Positions 44,807-53,867 of a stretch of DNA of 64,000 nt are shown here, in pieces (the first letter of the stretch is position 1; each line of letters opens with the position of its first letter). The DNA lies in NCBI GenBank assembly GCA_016218915.1, contig JACRCQ010000039.1:103466-167465 (forward strand), given 5' to 3'. The DNA is from Deltaproteobacteria bacterium (GTDB lineage Bacteria > Myxococcota_A > Polyangia > Polyangiales > Polyangiaceae). The notes under the pieces are model-generated. The model was given only the letters and a program-made list of their open reading frames with translations, was not told the DNA's origin and did no database searches. Made by a program: the position numbers and the translations under genes.

Positions 44807-45431
44807 TGGGCTGGTCCAAAGGAGGGAACTGCTCAAACGAAGGCGCAGTCACGACCGGGATCGGCGGTGCAACCACGCTCTGCTCGAACTTTGGGATTTC
44901 GGTTGGGTAGCCTACATTGCCGCCGTCTGCTTTCAAGACCAGAGTCTCACCTGGGTTGAACAGCGTACTCCCCTCACCCTGCTGATTGTCATAGTACCCA
45001 TCGCCAGATTGATCTTCAAAGACGACGGGGACCTTTCCGCCGCTGATACGCATCGTTCCAGCGGTATAGGAAGCCAACGGGTTCTCGCAAGAGAGCCGCT
45101 GCTCACACGCGCCCATGACTCGATAGGTGCACCGTGCGTTGGTCATCCAAACGAAGCCCGACCAATACGGCGCACCTCCTTTGTCCTCGGATCGTCCCTG
45201 AGCCAGGCCGACAAGCATGTTCGGCTCACGTATCTCGGTTTGCTGGTTGCCGGCGGCGCCGGCTGCGGCATCCTCGGTTCCCGCTGAGCCCCCATCCCCG
45301 GCGGAGGCTCCGGAGCCGCCTGGCTCACCGACGTTGTTTGCGGACTCGCTGCCACATCCCGCGGTGATCAACCATGCCGCGGTCGCCATCAGCGAGAGCC
45401 TCGTCCCTCGTCTCCATACCATGCGACGCAT
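44798..45431 (-). pseudogene. 5' part of the IS-interrupted lipoprotein gene
   Basis: Starts at the ATG at 45431 with a signal peptide and lipobox ITAGC, then a Gly/Ser/Ala spacer (GGSGASAGDGGSAG). The body includes NARCTYRVMGACEQRLSC and VVFEDQSGDGYYDNQQGEGS. The intact product would be 301 residues: 634 nt here plus 272 nt of the 3' fragment. At present translation would run into the IS and stop near 44760, adding foreign residues, so a truncated lipoprotein could still be exported. The function is not recognised; the ancestral gene was one of the Gly-spacer lipoproteins common here. Confidence 0.85.
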
Positions 45432-45520
45432 CGCCCTGGTGCATAGCGGATTTCCACTTTGGGGTCAATCCTCGAACAATGAAGTCTCCTTCCGCGCTGC
45501 GCAAGATCAACAGCGTGCGG

Positions 45521-45550
45521 TTGACTCGAATCAAACCTCTTGTGTAGGCT
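45521..45550 (+). promoter_or_regulatory. Candidate sigma-70-type promoter, leaderless
   Basis: TTGACT (45521-45526) and TAGGCT (45545-45550) are separated by 18 bp and the -10 box ends 6 nt before the ATG at 45557. This is the best -35/-10 pair I saw in the window. Confidence 0.5.
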
Positions 45551-45556
45551 GCCTCG

Positions 45557-46798
45557 ATGCGGAAGACCGTCGAGCAATTCTTCGTAGCAGTCGCTATTGC
45601 GTTGTTGCAGCTTGCATCGAGCAAGACTGCCCTGGCGCAGGACATCAAGGGCGCTTTTCGGCTCGGGTTCGAGGGCGTGTTGTACGCTCAGGATTCGATG
45701 ACCGTGTCCGCGAGCAGCGGGCCTGTCGCAACCGGCGATGTCAACGTCAAGACCCGGACAACAGGCGTCCTACCGTCTGCGCTCGGGCTCGGCGTCGGCT
45801 ATGCGCCCTCATCGCACGTCCTGCTTGGAGTCCACTTCCTCGCCGCGAGCACGAAGACCGAAGTCGACCTCACGGGCGCGCAACCCACGTCGGGTACCCA
45901 GTGGTCCATATTGCCTTCTCTCGCCTTGCTGACCAGAAGCCAAGGCGTAGTTCGGCCTTTCTTCGAGACGCGTGTGGGTTGGCGGGGCGCGAGCACGGAG
46001 GTCGCTGGCACGGAGACCTCTTCGACGTCCATGCTCGTCGTTGGCGGCGGGGCAGGTCTTCATATCTTTGCCAACGACCACGTTACGCTCGATCCAGCGT
46101 TCAATGCCTATTACACCCACGGAACTTACAAGGACGCTTCGACCGAGATGACGGGCAGCGGGTTCACGGTGATGGCGTGCGTGGCGCTATCCGCCTGGTT
46201 CGGGACCAAGCCGTCACCGTGGGATCCGCTCGACTCCAAGCAATGGCCGACCACGGGGCGCGCGGAGGAATCCTCCGCACCTGCCGCCGGGCCCACGGAG
46301 CCCCTTCCGAGCGAGGACGCAACGGTGCGCCTGGAACCACGGGTCATGTCGCTTCTCGTTCCGGTCAACCCGTCGTCGTCGTTGTATCTGACGGGCGTTC
46401 CGGACCGCTCTGGAACTACCTTGCTCTTGCAGTGGAGAGCAACAGGCACGCCGCCATGGACGCCGGACTGCAAGACTCTGACCGTGGTGATGGGTGGTAC
46501 GGAGCATCCGATTCCGAACGTGGGGCAGAGGTCCGGAGGAGAGGCCTACGGCACGTGGATGGGCATCGGCGGAAGCTTCGGAAGCCAGGCGGTCATCGCC
46601 CTTGGCGAAGCGCGGGACTCTCGGCTGGTTGCATGCGGCGCTTCACTCGAATTGGCTCCGGCGGCGAAGCAGATAAGCGACTTTGGCGCGCGATTCCGCT
46701 CGGCGGCGATCCGGGCCGGCACCTGGCGAGAGACACCAGGCTCCACGCCCCCGAAGAAGGACGCCGATGAGCCGGAAGGCGCCCCACCCGCGAATTGA
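45557..46798 (+). CDS. Exported beta-barrel-type protein with C-terminal extension
   Basis: A 413-residue protein with a signal peptide cleaved near SSKTALAQ. Residues about 30-220 look like an eight-strand outer-membrane barrel, with alternating hydrophobic and Gly residues (FRLGFEGVLYAQD, LGLGVGYAPSSHVLLGVHF, RPFFETRVGWRG). A Pro/Ser/Glu linker (about 225-260) leads to a C-terminal beta-rich domain with two Cys (TPDCKTL and LVACGASL). No family was recognised. It is divergent from the interrupted lipoprotein gene. Confidence 0.68.
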   Translation: MRKTVEQFFVAVAIALLQLASSKTALAQDIKGAFRLGFEGVLYAQDSMTVSASSGPVATGDVNVKTRTTGVLPSALGLGVGYAPSSHVLLGVHFLAASTKTEVDLTGAQPTSGTQWSILPSLALLTRSQGVVRPFFETRVGWRGASTEVAGTETSSTSMLVVGGGAGLHIFANDHVTLDPAFNAYYTHGTYKDASTEMTGSGFTVMACVALSAWFGTKPSPWDPLDSKQWPTTGRAEESSAPAAGPTEPLPSEDATVRLEPRVMSLLVPVNPSSSLYLTGVPDRSGTTLLLQWRATGTPPWTPDCKTLTVVMGGTEHPIPNVGQRSGGEAYGTWMGIGGSFGSQAVIALGEARDSRLVACGASLELAPAAKQISDFGARFRSAAIRAGTWRETPGSTPPKKDADEPEGAPPAN

Positions 46799-46823
46799 TT
46801 TTCGGGCACCCAAGCTGTTGCGC

Positions 46824-46829
46824 TAGCAT
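46824..46829 (+). promoter_or_regulatory. -10-like box of the triple-repeat lipoprotein gene
   Basis: TAGCAT ends 9 nt before the ATG at 46839; no Shine-Dalgarno is present. Confidence 0.4.
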
Positions 46830-46838
46830 ACCCGTCCC

Positions 46839-47648
46839 ATGAGAACCAACCGACTCCTCCTCGCTGTCACGATCACGCTCCTGGCCGGTTGCGGAGCTGC
46901 CCCGCAGAGTCCCACGAAAGCGGCTGACAAGAATCCGGTCGCGGCGGCCGACAAGGCCGACAAGGGAGCCAAGGGAGACAAAGCAGACAAGTCTTCGGAG
47001 GACCAGCCTGCCACGGGCAAGCAGGACAAGCCGTCGGACCTCGGCAAGCCTCTGGCCCAGCACGAGAAGGACTTCATGTCCGGTTGCTCCAAGTCCCCGG
47101 ACTTCAAGCCTTACTGCGACTGCGCTTGGGGAGTCTTCGCCACTGCCTTCTCGGTCGCGGAAATGAACAAGGACGACCTGGCACAGGACAAGCTGAACGC
47201 TGTGCAAAAAAAGACCGGCCAAGTCTGCATCGACAAGATGCCCGAGTCGATGGTCAAGGAAGGCTTCATGAAGGGCTGCTCCCAGGACAACCCAGGCTTC
47301 AAGGACTACTGCGAGTGCTACTGGCCCGAGCTCCGAAAGAAGTTCTCGATCGGAGAGATCGCCGACAAGGCCGTGGTCAAGTCCGAGAAGTTCGCGTTGG
47401 CCGGCAGGGACGTCGCAAAGAAGTGCGCGGTCAAGCTCCCGGAGGCCGAGGTCAAGAAGAGCTTCATGAAGGGGTGCACCGAGGGTGGCCCGGCCGCCGA
47501 GAAGTTCTGCGGCTGCGCCTGGACCCAGCTTCGCTCCGTGATGAGCCACGCCGAGATCGAGATGGCCGCAGCGCATTCCACGCCCGAGTTCAAGAAGGCT
47601 CAGGAGAAAATCGAGAAGTCCTGCGCCAAGCTCAGGCCCGCCAAGTAG
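46839..47648 (+). CDS. Lipoprotein with three tandem Cys-containing helical repeats
   Basis: A 269-residue lipoprotein with lipobox LLAGC, then a Lys/Asp/Ala-rich flexible segment (about 25-72). Three repeats of about 65 residues follow, each with F-M-x-G-C at the start, a YCDCAW/YCECYW/FCGCAW motif about 12 residues later, a helix with FSxxE or MSxxE, and a final Cys (VCIDK, KCAVK, SCAKL). Four Cys per repeat suggest two disulfides or metal binding. Function is unknown. Its stop is 6 bp from that of the convergent acyltransferase gene. Confidence 0.75.
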   Translation: MRTNRLLLAVTITLLAGCGAAPQSPTKAADKNPVAAADKADKGAKGDKADKSSEDQPATGKQDKPSDLGKPLAQHEKDFMSGCSKSPDFKPYCDCAWGVFATAFSVAEMNKDDLAQDKLNAVQKKTGQVCIDKMPESMVKEGFMKGCSQDNPGFKDYCECYWPELRKKFSIGEIADKAVVKSEKFALAGRDVAKKCAVKLPEAEVKKSFMKGCTEGGPAAEKFCGCAWTQLRSVMSHAEIEMAAAHSTPEFKKAQEKIEKSCAKLRPAK

Positions 47649-47654
47649 GCCGGC

Positions 47655-49208
47655 TCATCCCGCCTGCGCGCTGTCCACGCGCGGGCTCAGCTCGAAGCGA
47701 TGCACGTACTCCATCACGTCGTGGAACACCTGCGCTGCCTCCAGGTCCTGCATCATCTCGTGCCCGCTCTTGTGGTACCAGATGATCTCCCGGTGCATCG
47801 AGCTCACTTTCTCGTAGATGATGTTCGCCGACTCGGGCGCCACGATCTGGTCCTTCTTCGACTGCAGGATCAGAATCGGTACGTGGACGTCCCTCAGCCT
47901 GCGGGCGATCTGCTGCGAGTACTCGTAGAGCGAGGCAAACGCATCCGTGGGAAACTTCGGGTAGTTCTTGCAGTTGACCTTGAGCGACAGATCGTTGAAT
48001 GACTCCGGGCTGGGCCAGTAGCGGAACACGTTCGACAGCGCCCCGGTGAACCGGACCAGTGGATCGGCGAACTTCAAGCACGCGCCCACGGTCACGATAC
48101 CGGCAATCTTGTCCGGATGACGCGTGGCAAGGTCGAGCGCAACCAGCCCTCCCATGGACAGGCCGACCACCACGATTCGATCGACGTAGTTCCAAAGGTT
48201 GATCAGCGCGCGCTCCGCGTCGACGTACCAGTCGCCTGCAGTCACGCCGCGCAGATCCTGGTAGCGGGTGCCGTGCCCGCGCAGGATCGGCATCTCGAAG
48301 CTGATCCCCGCATCCTTCAGGTACGGCACCAGCCCGTTGACCGTGTTGAGGTGCGACGTGAACCCGTGGAGCAGGAGCACGCCGATCTTCTCGCGCTTCG
48401 GCGGCTGCGGAAGCGGCACGTCCAGGGGGACGTAGTTGCAGCGGTGATCCACCAGCGCGCTGATCTGGCGCATCAGCTCGTTGGTGATCTCCCGATACAG
48501 CTTGCGATCCTGAGGCTGATCCCGGTACGCCTCCAGGCTCATCGGGGCGCCGAATCGGATCCGCACCGGCGTCGCCGCAGGCATGCGCAGCAGCTCCAGC
48601 CGCGGGTAGATCTCCGGAGGAAAGGCGCGTCCTGTTCCGGATACGCCCACCGGCACGATCGGTACGCCGGCCTTCAACGCAAGACGCACCACGCCGGTGC
48701 GTCCAGGCAGCAGCCCGGTCTCTGGATCCACGGCGACGCGAGGAACGTCTTCCTCGCCGGGGATCGTGCCTTCCGGATAGATCGCCACGGCCCATCCGGA
48801 GCGCAGCGCCTCCACCAGAGACTCCAGAGCCACGTCGTCGCCACCACGGTGAACGTAGACCGACTGGGACAGCCGGATCAGATGGCGCAGCACGGGCCAG
48901 CGCTCGAACTCGCTCTTGGCCATGAAGTGCACGCGACGCGGGCACGCTGCAGCGAGCACCTGCACATCCATCCAACTCTGGTGATTCGAAGCGAGGATCA
49001 CGCCGCCGTGCGGGGGGACATTGTCCGCGCCCATCACCTCCAGGTCATTGAGCGCCTGGAACTGCGAGCGCAGGAAGGAGCGGACGCCGCGGTACGCGAG
49101 ATCGGACGCCGGGGCCAGCACCCCGACGCTCTCCACCGCACGCAGGGCGATGTCCGCGGTTTGATCGATCGGCCACAGCACGGCGTTCGCAACTTCTTCT
49201 CGTTCCAT
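47655..49208 (-). CDS. Lysophospholipid acyltransferase fused to an alpha/beta-hydrolase lipase
   Basis: A 517-residue two-domain protein. The N-terminal PlsC-type domain (about 50-245) has the catalytic H76-x4-D81 in NHQSWMD and YPEGT at 144-148, the acyl-acceptor phosphate site. The C-terminal domain (about 275-510) resembles monoacylglycerol lipase/Est30-type carboxylesterases: oxyanion region LLLHGFTSH (278-286), nucleophile S351 in GLSMGG, acid D453 in SKKDQIV and H483 in KSGHEM. Both active sites look intact. The pairing of acyl transfer and acyl hydrolysis in one chain suggests membrane-lipid remodelling. No membrane helix is obvious. Confidence 0.87.
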   Translation of the reverse strand: MEREEVANAVLWPIDQTADIALRAVESVGVLAPASDLAYRGVRSFLRSQFQALNDLEVMGADNVPPHGGVILASNHQSWMDVQVLAAACPRRVHFMAKSEFERWPVLRHLIRLSQSVYVHRGGDDVALESLVEALRSGWAVAIYPEGTIPGEEDVPRVAVDPETGLLPGRTGVVRLALKAGVPIVPVGVSGTGRAFPPEIYPRLELLRMPAATPVRIRFGAPMSLEAYRDQPQDRKLYREITNELMRQISALVDHRCNYVPLDVPLPQPPKREKIGVLLLHGFTSHLNTVNGLVPYLKDAGISFEMPILRGHGTRYQDLRGVTAGDWYVDAERALINLWNYVDRIVVVGLSMGGLVALDLATRHPDKIAGIVTVGACLKFADPLVRFTGALSNVFRYWPSPESFNDLSLKVNCKNYPKFPTDAFASLYEYSQQIARRLRDVHVPILILQSKKDQIVAPESANIIYEKVSSMHREIIWYHKSGHEMMQDLEAAQVFHDVMEYVHRFELSPRVDSAQAG

Positions 49209-49286
49209 GGTGCTCAGCCTCGCAGGAGTTCGTGCGCCGATCCAGCATCATTCATCCCAGCGCACGCCGTCTCGTGGGGCGCGTTG

Positions 49287-49313
49287 AAAATGCGGCCGCC
49301 TCAAGGCGGCCGC
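49287..49313 (-). terminator. Intrinsic terminator downstream of prfC
   Basis: Read on the minus strand, GCGGCCGCC-TTGA-GGCGGCCGC forms a perfect 9-bp stem with a 4-nt loop and is followed by ATTTTC. It lies 84 bp beyond the prfC stop and separates prfC from the acyltransferase-lipase gene. Confidence 0.75.
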
Positions 49314-49396
49314 TGGTGCAACGTGAATTCCGATGTTCAAGCCGCAGCGGCTTTGCGGGGGCGTCCAACGCGCCCTGGCCTGCATGCCCGCGAACA

Positions 49397-51022
49397 TCAG
49401 GCTCGCGACGATCGCCCTGGCTGCACTGCAGCCACGAATCGCAGCGACGAGAACTTCTCCACCGTGCGACGCATCGACCACTCGGTCTCGAACAGCGCCA
49501 AGGGCCGGTCCTCCCCATCGAGCACGCACATCGCGTCTCCGTAGCTTAGCTTCTCGAAGTCGTCAGCGTCGAATCCGTCGCCCTCCACCCACCGCGCGTA
49601 CTGGTACGGCAACGACTCGAACCGGGTCTGCACCCCGTATTCGGTTCGCAAACGGTACTGCACGACCTCGAACTGCAGGTATCCGACAGCGCCGAGGATC
49701 GGATCGCGCTCGAGGCGCATCCGGTCGTAGAACACCTGCACGCCGCCCTCCTCGGACAGCTCTTCGAGCCCCTTTTTCAGCTGCTTTCGCTTGAGCGGGT
49801 CGGTGAGACGGATGCGCACGAAGTGCTCTGGCGAAAAGCGCATCACCCCTTCGTACTCGACCGGCTCACCCTGGCAGAGCGTGTCGCCGATTCGAAGCAC
49901 GCCTGGATCCCACAGGCCGATGATGTCGCCGGCAAACGCCTCCTCCACCACGAACCGCTCCTGGGCCAGGAACTGCACCGGTCGAGACAGCGTCAGGGCT
50001 TTGCCCGTGCGCGCGTGCACCGCGCTCATCCCCTTGTGGAAGCGTCCGGATGCGACCCGAAGGAACGCCACGCGATCGCGGTGCTGAGGATCCATGTTCG
50101 CCTGGATCTTGAAAACGAATCCCGAGAACCCGCCCTGCACCGGCGGGACGCCTTCGCCTTGGATCGTGGCGCGCGCCACAGGAGGCGGAGCGATCACCAC
50201 GAATCGGTCGAGGAACGGCTCCACGCCGAAGTTGTTCATGGCGCTGCCAAAGAAGACCGGCGTGATCGCGCCCCTGAGGAACTGCTCCTGGTCGAATTCG
50301 TTGCCTGCGCCATCGAGCAGCGCGAGCTCGTCGACCAGCTGCTGGTGCGCAACCGAGCCGATCGCATCGCGAAGCTCGGCATCGTCGAAGCTCGACAGGG
50401 ACATCGACGCCTTGCCGCCGACGTCCTCGGCCTTCTCGAAGCGAAGCAGGGCCCGGGACTTCCGGTCGTAGACGCCCTGGAAGCTCTGCCCTGCGCCGAT
50501 CGGCCAATTCGCGGGCACGCACGGGATCCCGAGCACGCGCTCGATCTCGTCGAGAAGCTCGAGCGGGTCGCGCCCGGCCCGGTCCATCTTGTTGACGAAC
50601 GTGACGATCGGGATGTGGCGCATGCTGCAGACCTCGAAGAGCTTGATGGTCTGCGGCTCGACGCCCTTGACGCTGTCGATGAGCATGACAGCGCAGTCCG
50701 CGGCGGCGAGGGTGCGGTAGGTGTCCTCGCTGAAGTCGTTGTGTCCTGGCGTGTCGAGCAGGTTGATGTGGTGGCCCTGGTAGGTGAACTGCAGCACGCT
50801 GGTGGACACCGAGATGCCGCGCTCGCGCTCGAGCGCCATCCAGTCGCTGGTGGTATGCCGCTCGTTGCGTCTCTGTTTGACCGCGCCGGCGAGGTGGATC
50901 GCACCGCCGTAGAGCAGGACTTTTTCTGTGAGCGTGGTCTTGCCCGCGTCAGGATGGGAGATGATGGCGAAGGTGCGTCGGCGCCCAACTTCGGCACGGA
51001 TCCGGTCAAGGCTTTCGGTCAT
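49397..51022 (-). CDS. prfC: Peptide chain release factor 3
   Basis: A 541-residue translational GTPase of normal length. The G domain has P-loop SHPDAGKTT (22-30), ERGISV (67-72), DTPGH (90-94) and NKMD (about 144). Typical RF3 sequence follows, including the VFFGSAMNNFGVEPFLD stretch. RF3 recycles RF1/RF2 from the ribosome after peptide release. An AAGAAG segment just before the ATG may act in ribosome binding. It stands alone, with a terminator downstream and 131 bp to the ferritin-like gene upstream. Confidence 0.97.
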   Translation of the reverse strand: MTESLDRIRAEVGRRRTFAIISHPDAGKTTLTEKVLLYGGAIHLAGAVKQRRNERHTTSDWMALERERGISVSTSVLQFTYQGHHINLLDTPGHNDFSEDTYRTLAAADCAVMLIDSVKGVEPQTIKLFEVCSMRHIPIVTFVNKMDRAGRDPLELLDEIERVLGIPCVPANWPIGAGQSFQGVYDRKSRALLRFEKAEDVGGKASMSLSSFDDAELRDAIGSVAHQQLVDELALLDGAGNEFDQEQFLRGAITPVFFGSAMNNFGVEPFLDRFVVIAPPPVARATIQGEGVPPVQGGFSGFVFKIQANMDPQHRDRVAFLRVASGRFHKGMSAVHARTGKALTLSRPVQFLAQERFVVEEAFAGDIIGLWDPGVLRIGDTLCQGEPVEYEGVMRFSPEHFVRIRLTDPLKRKQLKKGLEELSEEGGVQVFYDRMRLERDPILGAVGYLQFEVVQYRLRTEYGVQTRFESLPYQYARWVEGDGFDADDFEKLSYGDAMCVLDGEDRPLALFETEWSMRRTVEKFSSLRFVAAVQPGRSSRA

Positions 51023-51153
51023 GGCTTCTTGTTTCTGGCGCCAAGAACAACGATTTGCCCTCGCAAGTCAAGCACGCGTTGAATCGTGAGCGGTTTGCGC
51101 GCCAGGCAGCCTTTCAGCCATGCACCCGTCCGACCTCTGCGCCGCGGTGCTCC

Positions 51154-51456
51154 TCACTTCGTCCTGTGGATCTCCTCCTCGACCTCTTTTGCCCCCTTCG
51201 CATAGAACCCCTCTTCATCCGGGGCAAGCTCGCGCAGCAGCCTCAGGAACTCCCCGGCGTGCACACGCTCCTCATCCGCTATGTCGTTGAGGACCTTGAT
51301 CGCGAGCTTGTTGTCCGTCGACTCGGCCAGCTGCATGTACAGCTGCACCGCTTCGTACTCTCCGGCCACCATGAAACGAATGGCGCGTATGAGCTCCTGA
51401 TCCGTGAGCTTCCTGTCGTTCTTCTGCCCCGAAAATGGCGTCCCAAACTGTGGCAT
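51154..51456 (-). CDS. Small ferritin-superfamily (rubrerythrin/EncFtn-like) protein
   Basis: A 100-residue protein of two helices, too short for a complete four-helix ferritin, so it probably dimerises to build a di-iron site. Metal-ligand candidates are E33 in AGEYEAVQLY, E62/E63 and H66 in ADEERVHAGEF (an ExxH pattern). This resembles encapsulated ferritins and related archaeal and bacterial proteins that oxidise or store iron. No encapsulin shell gene is in the window, and the C-terminus (EVEEEIHRTK) is not an obvious targeting peptide. An AGGGGAG Shine-Dalgarno precedes the ATG, 15 nt after the stop of the hydrolase gene. Confidence 0.78.
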   Translation of the reverse strand: MPQFGTPFSGQKNDRKLTDQELIRAIRFMVAGEYEAVQLYMQLAESTDNKLAIKVLNDIADEERVHAGEFLRLLRELAPDEEGFYAKGAKEVEEEIHRTK

Positions 51457-51471
51457 CGAGCACTCCCCTTG

Positions 51472-52308
51472 CTACTTGTTGCGCGTCAGCCCAAGGAATG
51501 CCAGCAAGTCCGTGTTGAGCTGGTCCCTGTGCGTGTACGCGATCCCGTGCGGCGCCCCTGCGTAGATCTTCAGGGTCGCATTCTTCACCAGCTTCGACGA
51601 TGCAAGCGCCGATGCGCTGATCGGCACGATCTGATCATCGTCGCCGTGCACGATCAGCGTCGGCACGTCGAACTTCTTCAGATCCTCGGTGAAGTCCGTC
51701 TCGGAGAACGCCTTGATGCAATCCAGGGTGTTCTTGTGGCCGGCCTGCATCCCCTGGAGCCAGAACGAGTCGATCATGCCCTGCGAGACCTTGGAGCCCT
51801 GCCGATTGGCCCCGAAGAATGGGCCACTGGCAAGGTCCTTGTACAGCTGCGACCGGTCGGACATGGCCCCCAGCCGGATCTTGTCGAACGCCTCTGTCGG
51901 CAAGCCACCCGGATTGGCAGGCGTCTTGAGCATCAGCGGCGGCACAGCCGAGATCAGCGCAGCCTTCGCCACCCGCTTCGTCCCATGGCGGCCGATGTAT
52001 CGGGCAACTTCGCCTCCGCCCGCAGAGAAGCCCACAAGGAAAGCTCCCTTCAGATCGAGCTTCTCGAGGAGCTCCGAGAGGTCGTCGGCATACGTGTCCA
52101 TGTCGTTGCCACCCCAGGGTTGGCTCGATCGACCATGGCCTCGACGGTCGTGGGCAATGCATCGGTAATCGTTGGAGGCCAGGAACAGCATCTGCGCTTC
52201 CCAGCTGTCCGAGCTGAGAGGCCAACCATGGCTGAACACCACCGGTTGCCCTTTGCCCCAGTCCTTGTAGTAGATCCGCGTGCCGTCCCTGGTCGTGATC
52301 GTGCTCAT
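51472..52308 (-). CDS. Alpha/beta hydrolase, non-heme haloperoxidase/perhydrolase type
   Basis: 278 residues from the ATG at 52308, with GGGAGGG just upstream. The sequence opens with DGTRIYYKDWGKGQPVVFSHGWP and has nucleophile S95 in GFSAGG, acid D224 or D225 in HGDDDQIVP and H254 in GAPHG. This is the pattern of cofactor-free chloroperoxidases and aryl-ester perhydrolases, which make peracids from H2O2 and carboxylates. The ATG overlaps the stop of the Rieske-FAD reductase by 4 nt, so the two are coupled. The context of peroxide-related genes makes a role in peroxide chemistry plausible. An ordinary esterase is the alternative. Confidence 0.87.
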   Translation of the reverse strand: MSTITTRDGTRIYYKDWGKGQPVVFSHGWPLSSDSWEAQMLFLASNDYRCIAHDRRGHGRSSQPWGGNDMDTYADDLSELLEKLDLKGAFLVGFSAGGGEVARYIGRHGTKRVAKAALISAVPPLMLKTPANPGGLPTEAFDKIRLGAMSDRSQLYKDLASGPFFGANRQGSKVSQGMIDSFWLQGMQAGHKNTLDCIKAFSETDFTEDLKKFDVPTLIVHGDDDQIVPISASALASSKLVKNATLKIYAGAPHGIAYTHRDQLNTDLLAFLGLTRNK

Positions 52309-53867
52309 CGTTTCCCTCCCCTGCTCATCGTGTCCAGCGCTCCGGACAGGTCTCGTTCCATGGCAACCTCTGCCCGCAGGCTCTCCAGATCTCTGCCGAT
52401 CGTCACCACAGCGAGCGTCTTGTCCCCGCGGCGAAAGTCCAAGGTGCAGTCGCGCTTGGCCAGGCTCCCTTTGATCTCGATTCGCTCCCACTTCTCCGCA
52501 TGGCCCACGTACGAGATCATTACGTCGTAGTGCTGGCTCCAGAAGAATGGGACGATCGAGCAACGGGTCTTTTGGCCGAGCATGTTGCGGGCAGCGATCT
52601 GCCCGTGACGCTCGGCAACGACCCAATGCTCCACGCGAATCTTGTCGCCGGTATGAGGGTCAGGCCAGCGTGCGATGTCACCTGCAGCGAAGATGCCCGG
52701 CGCGCTCGTCTCCAGGAACTCGTTGACCACCACCCCCCGATCCGTGGTCAATCTCGCCGCCTCCGCAAGCGCCACCATGGGCTGCACGCCAATGCCCACC
52801 ACCACGAGATCAGCTTCCAACACCTCGCCGTTTGCCAGAATCACTTTTCCCGAATCGATGGACTTCGGCCTCTGGCCAAGATGGAACTTCACGCCGTGCT
52901 CCTCGTGCAACGCGCGAATGAAGTCGCCCAGCTCTGGTCCGAGGATGCGCTCCAGCGGACGCTCGTCCGGAGCCACGACGTCGACCTGCACATTGCGGAC
53001 GCGCAACGCGGCTGCGACCTCGAGGCCGATGAAGCTCGCGCCGATCACGACCGCGCGCTTGGCCACGCCCAGGCTCGCGATGATTGCACGGCTATCGGCC
53101 AGCGTGCGCAGGTAATGCACGTGAGGCAGGTCGCTCCCTGGGATAGCGAGCTTGATCGGCACGGCCCCGGTCGCGAGCAGGAGCGCATCGTAGGCGTACG
53201 TCTTGCCCCCCTCGATCATGACGTGGTGCTTTGCGACGTCGATCCCCACTACGCGCGTGCCAAGCACCAGCTCGATCTCGTGCTCCTCGAAGAATTCGGG
53301 TGGGCGAAGCGGAATCCAGTCTTCCGAGGCAGTCCCTGCGAGGAAGTCCTTGGACAGATTCGGACGATCGCACGGGGGCGATGGGTCCACGCTGAGCATC
53401 GTGAGCTTGCCGTGAAACCCCTCGTTGCGGAGCGTCTCGGCTGCGGCATGTCCTGCTGCACCGCCGCCCACGATCACGATGGACCTGAGGTCCGAAGGCG
53501 CTGGGCGCGCAGAAGCGAGCGGGCTCTTGGACTTGCCGGTCACGAAGAGCTTCGACCCGCGCTCTTCAACTTGCCAGCATGAAAGCGGGGCCAGAGCCGG
53601 CGCGCTCAGGACGCTGCCGGTGCGAAGGCTGAAGCGCGCGTGGTGCCATGGGCAGCGAATCGACTCGCCTTGGATCAGTCCGTCCACGAGCGGGCCGCCG
53701 TAGTGCGTGCAAGTCGCACCGACAGCGAACACTTCCTCCCCTCGTCGTGCGATCAGAACCGCCTCACCATCCACATGCCCCACCAGCATCTCGCCGTCTG
53801 CGACCTGGTCCGCGTCGATGCCACGCGCAAGATCGGGCCCAGACAACTGCTTGTCGTCCCCTGCCAT
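52305..53867 (-). CDS. Rieske-domain FAD-dependent ferredoxin reductase (AIFM3-like)
   Basis: 520 residues from the ATG at 53867, preceded by GGAGGGG. The N-terminal Rieske [2Fe-2S] domain has C53-T-H55 and C72-P-W-H75. The rest is a pyridine-nucleotide disulfide-oxidoreductase fold: FAD-binding GGGAAG (134-139), an NAD-binding segment VVIGASFIGLEVAAAL, and the C-terminal FAD motif GIFAAGDIA. The reductase domain lacks a redox-active CxxxxC. The architecture matches AIFM3/rubredoxin-reductase-like enzymes that pass electrons from NAD(P)H to an iron-sulfur centre. It heads the operon with the haloperoxidase and ferritin-like genes and diverges from the thiol-redox genes. Confidence 0.9.
   Translation of the reverse strand: MAGDDKQLSGPDLARGIDADQVADGEMLVGHVDGEAVLIARRGEEVFAVGATCTHYGGPLVDGLIQGESIRCPWHHARFSLRTGSVLSAPALAPLSCWQVEERGSKLFVTGKSKSPLASARPAPSDLRSIVIVGGGAAGHAAAETLRNEGFHGKLTMLSVDPSPPCDRPNLSKDFLAGTASEDWIPLRPPEFFEEHEIELVLGTRVVGIDVAKHHVMIEGGKTYAYDALLLATGAVPIKLAIPGSDLPHVHYLRTLADSRAIIASLGVAKRAVVIGASFIGLEVAAALRVRNVQVDVVAPDERPLERILGPELGDFIRALHEEHGVKFHLGQRPKSIDSGKVILANGEVLEADLVVVGIGVQPMVALAEAARLTTDRGVVVNEFLETSAPGIFAAGDIARWPDPHTGDKIRVEHWVVAERHGQIAARNMLGQKTRCSIVPFFWSQHYDVMISYVGHAEKWERIEIKGSLAKRDCTLDFRRGDKTLAVVTIGRDLESLRAEVAMERDLSGALDTMSRGGKR

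Noticed and set aside
51154..51456. Encapsulin nanocompartment cargo
   Set aside because: The protein is EncFtn-like in size and ligands, but no shell-protein gene or clear targeting tail is present in the window.
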